Shown here: in pieces, positions 12,369 to 21,523 of the stretch
Layout of the letters: every line of letters begins with the position of its first letter
Position numbering within the stretch: the first letter of the stretch is position 1
DNA from: Topomyia yanbarensis
Lineage: Eukaryota; Arthropoda; Insecta; Diptera; Culicidae
DNA: 64,000 bases
Direction of reading: 5' to 3'
NCBI RefSeq assembly: GCF_030247195.1
Contig: NC_080672.1
Coordinates: 309,659,115 to 309,723,114, forward strand
Program-made: the position numbers and the translations under genes
The notes under the pieces: model-generated
What the model saw: the letters and a program-made list of their open reading frames with translations, nothing else
Told to the model about the DNA's origin: nothing
Databases searched by the model: none

Positions 12369-14473
12369 TTTTTTTTATTTATTAACAGATTAAGGCCGAA
12401 GTGGCTTGTGCCGTATACAAAAGATTCCTCCATTCCACTCGGTCCATGGCCGCGCGTCGCCAGCCACGCAGTCTGCGAAGGGTCCGCAAATCGTCTTCCA
12501 CCTGGTCGATCCATCGTGCTCGCTGCGCGCCACGTCTTCTTGTACCGGTCGGATTGCAATTCAGAACCGTTTTCACCGGGCTATTGTCCGAAATTCTGGG
12601 TACGTGCCCGGCCCACCGTAGTCGTCCGATTTTCGCGGTATGACAGATGGGCGGCTCCCCCAACAGCTGATGCAACTCATGGTTCATTCGCCGTCTCCAT
12701 GTGCCGTCTTCCATCTGCACTTCACCGTAGATGATACGCAGCACTTTCCGTTCGAAGACACCAAGTGCGCGTTGGTCCTCCACGAGCATGGTCCAGGTCT
12801 CGTGCCCGTAGAGAACTACCGGTCTAATCAGCGTCTTGTAGATGGTCAACTTCGTACGACGGCGAACTCTGTTCGACCGAAGTGTCTTGCGGAGGCCAAA
12901 GTAAGCACGATTTCCTGCCACGATGCGTCTACGAATCTCTCTGCTGGTATCATTGTCGGCGGTCACCAGTGAGCCCAAGTACACGAACTCCTCAACCACC
13001 TCGGTTTCGTCGCCACCGATGCTAACTCGAAGCGGGCGGTTCTCATTCTCTTCTCGTGAACCTCTTCCTATCATGTACTTTGTCTTCGACGTGTTGATGG
13101 CAAGTCCGACGCGCTTGGCTTCTCTTTTCAGTCTGATGTAGGCTTCCTCCATCTTCTCAAAGTTTCGTGCAATAATATCAACGTCATCGGCGAAGCCAAG
13201 TAGCTGAACGGACTTTGTGAAAATCGTACCACTCGTGTCGATCCCTGCTCTTCTTTTTACACCTTCCAGCTCGATGTTGAATAACAGACACGAGAGACCA
13301 TCACCTTGCCGTAACCTCTGTGTGATTCGAAGGGACTCGAGAGCGTCCCTGAGACACATACTACGCACATCACCCGATCCATCGTCGCCTTCACTAATCG
13401 CGTTAGTTTGTCCGGGAATGCGTACTCGTGCATAATCTGCCATAGCTGATCTCGATCGATAGTGTCGTATGCGACTTTGAAGTCGATGAACAAATGATGT
13501 GTGGGCACATTGTACTCGCGGCATTTCTGCAGTACTTGACGAAGAGCGAACACCTGGTCCGTGGTAGATCGTTCGCTCATGAAACCCGCCTGGTACTGCC
13601 CCACGAACTCTCTTGCAATTGGTGATAGTCGACGGCATAGTATTTGGGAGAGTACCTTGTAGGCGGCGTTCAGCAGGGTGATTGCTCGATAATTACAGCA
13701 ATCCAGCTTGTCGCCCTTTTTGTAAATAGGACACACGACACCTTCCATCCACTCCTCCGGTAAAATCTCCTCCTCCCAAATCTTGGTGACCACCCAGTGC
13801 AGCGCTTTAGCCAGTGGCTCGCCACCGTGTTTTAGTAGCTCGCTTGGTATTTGGTCAACCCCAGCGGCTTTATTATTTTTGAGCCGGCTGATCTCCTCCT
13901 GGATTTCTTGGAGATCCGGAGCCGGTAGTGTAATGTCTTCCGCGCGTGCTCCCAGGTGCGTTACCGTGCCATCCTCGTCGTCTGCTGCATCGCCGTTCAG
14001 GTGTTCTTCGTAGTGCTGCCGCCACCTCTGGATCACCTCACACTGGTCCGTGAGAAGATTCCCGTTTGTATCTCTGCACATGTCGGCCTGTGGTACGTGG
14101 CCCCTGCGCGAGCGGTTGTCGTATTCTCTTCTGTATTGTTCGTTATGTGGGTTTTTAAGGGGCGGCTTATAGGGCCTACGCCAATCACCTGTCTCGCCGG
14201 TGGGCCGTCGTGCCAGGACTGCTTAAGGTCCCACCTGGACACCAGGACAGGTTTACACCTTCCGAAGAAGGGTAACCCCCCCTTCCCTGCCAGCATACGA
14301 CCAAAGTTCCCACCGGGGTTGGTTACCCGATCTTCACTAAGGCTACTCGTATCCCAGTCGACGCCACGAGGAGGCCAGGGCTAGGAGTTACTGGGCAGGA
14401 AGCTAAGGACCGCAAGTGGGGTCTATTTTATGCCTTCAGGTACAAGAGGCTTACGCACTGCCCAGTCATTGTG
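12369..14473 (-). mobile_element. RTE-like LINE insertion, 13-bp TSD
   Basis: The 13-mer tttagtgaagatt stands at 12356-12368 and again at 14474-14486, so the whole 2.1-kb segment is one target-primed insertion on the minus strand. The coding frame ends almost exactly at the 3' tail (about 12369-12384, A/T-rich, AATAAATAAAAAAAA-like). A very short 3' UTR is a habit of the RTE group. The 5' part (14155-14473) is GC-richer and non-coding, resembling a 5' UTR. The endonuclease domain expected between UTR and reverse transcriptase is absent, so the copy has an internal deletion. Confidence 0.8.
12382..14153 (-). pseudogene. Reverse transcriptase of the RTE-like LINE, one frameshift
   Basis: Two overlapping minus-strand frames give one reverse transcriptase. 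The upstream frame (14153 to about 13313) carries LKNNKAAGVDQIPSELLKHG, YKKGDKLDCCNYRAITLLNA, QAGFMSERSTTDQ and the first catalytic block FIDFKVAYDTIDR. The downstream frame (about 13313 to 12382) carries LRQGDGLSCLLFNIELEG, the active-site block GFADDVDII, and the C-terminal WAGHV motif that is common in RTE-like proteins. The switch lies near 13313, where one base seems missing between the RG and LRQGD codons. The active-site aspartates are kept, so the copy is young, but the frameshift and loss of the endonuclease make it non-autonomous. Confidence 0.85.
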
Positions 14474-14758
14474 TTTAGTGAAGATTCCGAGTGTCAAATA
14501 TAAATTTAGCGCCACAAAATTACCCCAATGTGAAGTTTTTTTTTTATCAAAATCGGGCTTATTTTGAGGTTTTGTTGGACTTTTGTATGAAAGGTGATCA
14601 CTGTGCGCTGATATCGGAATACTGGTGCTGAGTCATTGCTAATGAAACCTGCATGAAAATGGATTCCGAGCAGTTGCGGGGCAAATTGCAAATGTCTAGC
14701 ATATTACTCAAATTCACCCTAAATTCAAATTTACAAATAAATACATATACTTAATTAC

Positions 14759-15132
14759 TTTGAGGTTATATTTCGGCTTTCAGTGTGGAGAAAATGTCAA
14801 ACAGGGTCTATATACTTTTATCCGACGTTTCGGCAACATATATTGCGCCTTTTTCAAGGAATTGGTTGAAAAAGGTGCAATATATGTCTTTTTTTATTTC
14901 AATTATAGAGGTTTTAACCATAAGGTCATTCGCCTCTTCGGGTTAGAAAAATCTCTCGTGAAAAATTTCTAACCCTATGTGCGGGGCCCCAGGTGCGCTG
15001 CGTACAAGGCAATCGATTTACCAACTACGCTACACCCACCCCATAATATATGTCTCTGAAACGTCGGATAAAAAATATATAGACCGCGTTTGACAATTGC
15101 ATAAAAACTGAAAGCCGAAATATAACCTCAAA
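14759..15132. mobile_element. Palindromic MITE carrying a SINE
   Basis: The sequence from 14759 (tttgaggttatatttcggct ... tatccgacgtttcgg) is repeated as its reverse complement ending at 15132. The arms are about 75-120 bases. A SINE is inserted close to the apex. The CCGACGTTTCGG motif also occurs at 3602-3613. Confidence 0.65.
14890..15044 (-). mobile_element. tRNA-derived SINE with deleted B box
   Basis: This is a reverse-complement copy of the SINE at 63526-63694. It has the same tRNA-like head with an A box (tagcgtagttgg), the same body (atagggttagaaatttttca) and an A-rich tail. It is bounded by an 11-bp duplication aatatatgtct (14879-14889 and 15045-15055). The B box is gone: after cacctgggg the copy jumps straight to ccccgcac, where the other copy has ggttcgagtcc. 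It should no longer recruit TFIIIC efficiently. The family may be Feilai-like, but I assign no name. Confidence 0.85.
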
Positions 15133-15334
15133 CTCTACCAACAGTCGAAAATCTTCCAAAATATACTAAATTACTGTTAAACTTTGGTTTCATTCCGATA
15201 ATTATAGTCAATTTACCAAATAATCTAAAGTGTCGCAATAATTAGCGACGCACCTTTAATCTATACAACTACAAAAATAATAAAAGTTTTACATTTAAGT
15301 TTCTGACCATCGCCATTACCAACAACTAACCAAA

Positions 15335-15343
15335 CCGTACCTT
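15335..15343 (-). other. Splice donor ending the large exon
   Basis: The minus strand reads GAGAAAG|GTACGGTT, a near-consensus 5' splice site. Beyond it the frame reads only four codons before a stop. Coding conservation-like composition ends exactly here, so the intron begins at 15340. Confidence 0.75.
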
Positions 15344-18318
15344 TCTCAGAAACCGCTCGTTACAATCCTTGGCCGTGCCGCGCCAATGCCGATGTCTGTA
15401 CCGGGAGTTTCCCAGCTTGGACGAACCCTTCAGTTCAGCGGCTTCGCTCACCACTCGTCGAATCGTTTGAAAGCGGGCCCGATTGCAGCGGTGCATCGGT
15501 TTCAGCACGGCCCCTCGCTCCGGTTCCGAATCCGGACCGGACTTGTTGTGCTCATCCTCGTCGTCCACCCAAGCACTCAGCACACCCTCGACGAAGTTGT
15601 ACAGCATTTGGATGTTCGGTTGCATCGGTGCCGCTCCCGAGGGTGTCTCCTGCAGCGGTGGGATCAACTTTCGATTCTGGCACACTTCCCGCAGTAGATT
15701 TTCCCCAAAGTGTACGGTTTTGTGGCGTCGGCGCCGGGAGTTCAGCGACGCCGCCGACAGTGACTTGGTCAGCTTTCCATTATTGCTAGAGGACGATCGT
15801 TTCTTCGTTCGCGATCGCGGTAGTGAACTCCGAGAGCTTTCCCGGGACAATCGCTTTTGGGTCATTTCGGCGTTTCGTGGCAGTGAATTGCTTTTGATTC
15901 TTTGCGTTGATGGTTCCCTGCTGCTGATGAGCGCCGTACAACGGACATCGGTACAGCGGGGTAGCGAATTGCACTTGTTGTTGCATTCGTAGCACAGTGG
16001 GCCACACTTGCTGGTGGCCGGGGGTGTTGTGGTTGTTCTGATCCGCGGCAGCGAAGCGCACCGGGGAGTGTCGTAATAGTTGTACATGTAGCAGTTTGGA
16101 TCGTCGCACAAGGACATGGCTGAACACATCGGGTCGGTGCATTTTGATAACGATTGGCTGCGTTCGGTACTGCGCTGTGGAGGGTATCCTGCCGGGATCG
16201 TTTGCTGGGGTTGCTGTTTGTTGATTTGGTTAATATCGCTAACCGTAGCGGATCGTTGAGTTTTATTGCGACGCGAACGTTCTTTTCGGGTTGGTTTTTG
16301 GGTAAACGATGTCGTCTGTTGGGAGGTGTACGGCTCCAACGGGATTTGATGCTGGATGGTGGCGGTACACTTTGGTAAGGTTTTGGGTTCACGGTCTTTC
16401 AGCTGATAACGGAACGTCCGTTCGGGTTTTTGTGGAGGAACGCGTGGTGGTGGTTGACCGCTATGGGTCGAAGTCACAACCTCACTGGCTGAGTGGCGTA
16501 GTTTACGTTCACGGTGACTGTGCTCACTTCGATCTCGGCTGTCCTTCCGACGAATGTCAGTGCAGCTGCCTTGTGTCGGTTCGAATGTGTGCTTTTTGAG
16601 TTGTTTCAGAGGATACTGTATCCAGTCGGTGGTACTTTTGTGAAAAAACTCTTCATTGGGCCCCAGCGAATGTCGCTTTTGCAGCTTTGCAGTGCTAGCT
16701 TTGTGTTTCAGAGGTTCAAAGTGTTGCAACGGGATTTCTTCCTTCTCTTTGAACTTTTTCGGAGCACTAGTCTCCTCGTTAACTTTACTGAAGATTTGTT
16801 GTTTTTTGAGCCATTCTAAGATATCATCGCGTGTAAGTGCTATCTCACCAGCTCCTGTTGAGTGTTGCCGTTGTACCGTCGTAGGCTTCGGTCTCGGTGT
16901 CGTTCTTTCGCCGGTACCTCCTGAGGATTGCCGTTGAAGTGGTTTTTTGGCGTGTTGAGCTTGTTCCTGTTGTTCTTTCTCGAGCTGAAGCTGAGCGGAT
17001 TTAGCTTTCTGAAGAAACTCAACGCTTTGTTTGAGGGGTAGGTTAAGTAGCCACTCGGAAATATCGGATTTCAACAGCTGCAGGTCACTTGGTCCGGAAG
17101 AATGCCGTTGATGGCCACTTTCTTTAGCCTGTAATTCTTCGTCACGACGAGCAGTTCGCTCGTCAACTGAACGTGAAGAGTGACGCTGTTTGAGGCTACG
17201 ATCGAAGAATTCTGTTTTAGCTATTGCCCCCGTTTGTTGGACACCTGTACTGGGAGCCTTTGTTGCAGTTTCCGGTTTCTGCTTTGGAGCTGGAGCACAT
17301 ACATGACCGTTGGCAGATAGTTGCTTGATGTTACGGGCATCAGTCTTTTCGGTTGTGGAGAACTTTTCAATTTCGTATTTGTATTGTTTCAGCTGTTCGA
17401 TCCATTTGATGTCGGCGTTGATTTGCTGGAGGTACTTGATGAGTTCCTCGTTCGTTAACTCTTGGCTCTGTTTCGGCGGGGCACCGCTGACTTGCGAATG
17501 CTGCATAGACGTGGAAAGGGTGGAGAGGTGGTGGTGATGATGGCCTCCAAGACCACTGCTGCTGCCGGGAACGGTGTCACCAATGGCGGGGGTGGAAGAA
17601 GAGACATTGGTGTTAACACTGACGCCTTGCTGTTGCTGCTGTTGTTGTTGTAGTAGCTGTTGTTGTTGCTGCAGTTGTTGCAAGGCTTTCAGATCCTGTA
17701 GTTTATATTGCGCATTACAGCGACAGACAGGAGTGCGACCACTAACACCAGTGGCCAACCCTCCACCCGTACCATCGTCACCGCCAGAGCTGGGCTTTTT
17801 GGTGGACGAAGCCGTCGTCGTCACGTGACTGCGCCCGGGGGCTACTGGGGTGATTTGTACGATCACACAGCAGCAGTGTAGTAGAAGGGTGTTCTTGTTC
17901 TCGCTAGTATGACTGCCTCCTTCGCTGGATTCGACGATAGCCGTTCCGTTGGCGGTTCTACTATTGGCACTGGCTGGTTTGTACGCACCACCGTTACAAG
18001 GTTTCTCCTGCTCCGGATTTGACTTTTGCTGGCTCGAAGCTTGCTGTAACGCTGCCAGAATGAGCGCTGAGTGCTGGGGGAGGCAGCTGGTAATTGATGC
18101 ACGGACGTTGTGGCTAATTCAATGGTTCTGTTTCTGACCAACCACCGCCGACGTCCTCTATGACGTCTACGGAGCTTCTTCTCTAGGCAAATACTGTTTA
18201 TGTAATCACTACTACCAACTACACTATCACTAGTACCAGCTATTAAACACTCGGTACCGCTAGGCCTATCACAAAGTAACGGGTGAGTATTGTACAATAT
18301 CACTTGCCAGCTATTCAT
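15341..18318 (-). CDS. Unidentified Q/S/R-rich protein, large 5' exon (partial)
   Basis: Host gene of unknown function. From the first ATG (18318) the frame reads MNSWQVILYNTHPLL and later a basic run (KKLRRRHRGRRRW). It then shifts by one near 18076-18080, after which a frame of more than 900 codons runs to 15341. Visible features in order: poly-Q (about 17690-17625), a His run (about 17540), and three related blocks, each an Arg/His-Ser motif followed by a Trp motif: DISEWLLNL (~17060), DDILEWLKK (~16825), TTDWIQYPLKQ (~16620). Next come Cys clusters with CNNKCNSLPRC (16130-15930), an Arg/Ser region, KTVHFGENLLREVC (~15715, a possible PP1-docking RVxF-like motif), an acidic patch WVDDEDE and a basic end RYRHRHWRG. 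The exon ends at AAG|GTACGG, so it continues in lower coordinates. Mostly predicted disordered; perhaps a scaffold or cytoskeletal regulator, but this is speculative. Confidence 0.75.
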
Positions 18319-20120
18319 GCCCCTCTTTTTCACAGCTCGTCACACATTTCCTTGATTTCTTTGTGTATCCCACACACTTCCCAGGGAAGAAACTTTCTAG
18401 CGTTGGTAATCAGCGAAAGAAAAAAAAAAGAATAATAAAAGCTTCTTTTTTACTCCGTAATTCTTTGCACTTAACAATTTGCTTGGATTGGTGCCAACAC
18501 AAAATGCAGGGCACTGTTGAAAAACACAATTTGAACAATTTGCTTCCTCTCGTTTCGGCACAAAAATTTTTATATTTATTTTAACAATCACGTTTCCTTC
18601 AGAATCGCAAAATACACGGAGATATGCACACATTCGTCGCACTCCCTCCTGACACAACCGTTGTTGCTTCCGGAACTACACGTTGTACTGTCGCAACCGC
18701 AGTCGGAATCATTGTCACCATCGTCGTCATCAGCAGCATCCTCGGGTGGCTTCCACGAATATTATCAGCATCCTTGGGTCTCCTTTTGCCGTGTTACCTT
18801 TGCAAGTCCTTATTCACTGCCAACTTTGCACGTTCGCTCCTCTATTATAGCACTTTTTTTCCTTTGCTAACAATATTCCATGATATCCTTTCTCCAGCAT
18901 AAAAGGGTTAATGTCGAATGGTGTACTGCATACAGCGTTCGAGTAAATCGATCCTAAGAATTACCAATCTTTTTTCCTCTATGGTAAATATTCCCGTTTC
19001 CATCGACGGATATCACCTAGTTGTAGCTTTTCTACATAGATGAAAAATCGAAAATTGGTGTTTTTTTAACAATTACATAAATGCTCCGCTGGCAAAACAG
19101 CTTGTTTTCGTTTCGTAGAAACAGAAAGAAACTGCAGCTCTTTATCCTTGCAAATCTGGGCGCTTCAGATCCTTTGTGTATGTTTTTGTTCCAGCACACA
19201 CTGTACTACAGCATCTATCTATGGGTAGAGAGTACTATCCTCTGCTAGGCGCCAGGCAGTGAGTGAGTGAATGTTATCCTTTTGCTACTATAGATTTTAT
19301 GCTTTATGGTCCTACGAGTGGATTTGTATCTTGGCCTCTGACAAGCTCGTTTGTCCTTCGCCCCTATTCGTCGCCGTTCAACTGGACTAAAACTGCAAAA
19401 CTTAACAAATCGAGTGTTTTTCCGCCACCTCAATAACCGCCACACCGAATCGAGGAGTACCGAAGGACAAAACGCGAGAAAAACAACGATAACAAGATTT
19501 GCAACCACTTTTTTTTATTATTTCTAGATTCCGGGAGGCAACCCGTACCGTTTTTCTTTTTCTTTTGCGAAACACACACGCAAGGATCCTCCGCAGAACT
19601 ACAGAAGTGGCAGCACGCGAATCTGCATTCCCCCGGGGGCGCAGTCAGCCAGTAGCGTGGTACAATTTTTACTTCTTCAACAAACAACAATAGTTACTGC
19701 AGGAGGATCACAATTCAACTAAACTTGCGGAAAAAGGTGGATGATTTTTGGAGAAAGCACCGTACGCGAATATGATGACATGACGCCCATATTCGGAGGA
19801 AAATTTTACGGATCTACTCTTGGTTGATCTCCCGCTCGCGCTCGTGAAAACTGTGCGGGTTGGATGCTCCGTGGGTTCCGTTCCATGGGCAGAGAGCGAA
19901 CCAGATGCCTACCAGCTGAAGAAAATTCAAGTTTTCTCACTTTGCGATAGCCCGAAAAGAAGCACGAGGGCCAAAAGCTCACCGAGAGTGGAATATAACT
20001 GGAGAGTCTTGTTCGTTATACCTACCCTACAAGGTAGTGGTGTAACGAGACGAGCGCAAGTGAAAGACCTTGACGAAAGAGTGTCCTGTGTGGCAGCTCT
20101 CTGGAGATGAATCGGCAGCT
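18319..20120 (-). promoter_or_regulatory. Probable 5' UTR and promoter region of the Q-rich gene
   Basis: This 1.8-kb stretch upstream of the ATG lacks recognisable transposons and is less AT-rich than the flanks, which fits a leader exon and promoter. A tiny upstream frame (ATG at 18347, stop at 18332-18330) precedes the main ATG by 12 bases and could dampen initiation. I cannot place a transcription start or a TATA box with confidence. Short frames on both strands here look like chance. Confidence 0.4.
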
Positions 20121-21385
20121 TTTAATCAAGAGAGAAAAGCCTCGCGGTGGGTTTGCTGCGATAATTTATGAAATAATGTCTGGAATCGGATTATTCCTAT
20201 TGATGTTTCGTAGATAACAGAAATGTACATTTTTAAGCGAGATTTTCAATTTTCGATTCGTTCAAATAGATGGGATATACTTTATTTTCTGGTATCGTAG
20301 TTCTTATTCTTGTAGAATCAAGTAGTTTGTATTTGATAATTTCAAATCCTTATTATATTCTTCAAAAATTCATACTGGTTCGGTTAATTTCTCATAGCTT
20401 TCTTGCAGTAATTTGTCGTTATTTCCTAAAAACTGTGTAAAACCATGATCAGAGTTTGAGGCTGTCGGGTCTACTTAATTTGGCATAAATACTTTGTGCA
20501 TACTTACGATAGGCATAACTGACGTTAGGCATAAAGACGTTAGGTCTACTGGATGTTGGAGATAAATGAGCATATTGAAGTATTACTTCAAGGACCTTAT
20601 TTTTTGGTGGTAATGGCCTCGGGAGGTAAGAGTCATGAATGGTGAGGTTGTACAATTACTCGGGAAGCTGATCTCGATGAACATTTTATTGTGCTGTATA
20701 GACTTGAAGAAATCTTTGATTAAATAAATGAAGCAGATCGACTGCTTGGCATGCGGAAACTCAGTTTGCGATGATTTTTCGACGTACAACCGATCAAATG
20801 CACATGTTTAAAAACAAAAGCATGGTGTAATTATCCAAGAAAAAAAATATATGCATTTAAGAACAGCTCATGAAAGAAAGAATTATGCATATTATTATTC
20901 ATTCAACGAATATACGAACATGGCTGCTTCTATATTGATTATCTCTCATATTATTCAGTTCAGAGATTATATTCTTGTGGTCATCAAAGATAGAACAACG
21001 GGAACTGTCATACTGTTTTTGATTTCTTAAATATTTCAAGCAGTATGTTATCAGCAGCGTTCCTTTATAGCGGAATTATTTTATGTTATTATATGCCAAA
21101 CTTTGTTTACGGATGGGTAAAAGTTGCTACTTTAGAAGTCTATCACTGAAGTACTTTTTGATCCACACAATGCGGACAAAATTTAGAAACAATTGATTGG
21201 TGTCAGTTTTGGTCGTTCCTCCTTTTCGCTATTATTCAGAGTTCTCTTCTCGATGTTCTAAAACTAAAACATATCCGATGTATTAAAAATACCACTCGAT
21301 TGTGTTGCATTCTGCTTCGGACTGAGTTAACTGAAATCGAGAGTGCAATTGTCACGGATTCTTTAGAGAAGTGCCGTATATTACA
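20121..21385. other. No gene recognised
   Basis: AT-rich sequence with no coding signal, no clear terminal repeats and no RNA gene. Confidence 0.4.
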
Positions 21386-21431
21386 ATTAACCTAACATTA
21401 CACAAATAACATTGTGTAATGTTAGGTTAAT
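21386..21431. repeat. Perfect 20-bp hairpin
   Basis: The arm attaacctaacattacacaa (21386-21405), a 6-base spacer and the exact reverse complement (21412-21431). It stands 92 bases outside the left end of the Transib-like element. It could be a tiny MITE remnant, a cruciform or a structured RNA. Confidence 0.85.
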
Positions 21432-21523
21432 ATAACTGGTAACTATGTGACTCAATTATTATTAAACTAGTGCTGAAACTTACGCATTTAACAAAATTTG
21501 TTTATATTACGACACTCACAGTA

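Larger units (their letters stand above)
11980..15256 (+). mobile_element. ITmD37E-like Tc1/mariner element hosting nested insertions
   Basis: The left end (AAGGGGTGAGTCGATAGTTA, then TTGCGACAC) and the right end (reverse complement AAGGTGCGTCGCTAATTA, then TTGCGACAC) form an imperfect terminal inverted repeat of about 27 bp. TA dinucleotides lie immediately outside (11978-11979 and 15257-15258), which is the Tc1/mariner target. A degraded transposase start lies just inside the left end. Three later insertions sit within: an RTE-like LINE (12369-14473), a MITE (14759-15132), and a SINE inside that MITE (14890-15044). Without these the element is under 1 kb. The same TIR core recurs at 40141 next to a longer transposase fragment. 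Confidence 0.75.

Noticed and set aside
12401..14384. Plus-strand frames opposite the RTE-like LINE
   Set aside because: The minus strand carries the clear reverse transcriptase; these are shadows.
15386..17828. Plus-strand frames opposite the Q-rich exon
   Set aside because: They mirror the minus-strand codons, contain Cys/Ser/Leu runs from the poly-Q and have no motifs.
17863..17866. Start of the long Q-rich frame at 17866
   Set aside because: The codon there is GTG, not ATG, and good coding sequence continues upstream to 18118; the true start must lie further 5'.
18331..18333. Start of the 5' frame at 18333
   Set aside because: Also a GTG; the first in-frame ATG is at 18318.
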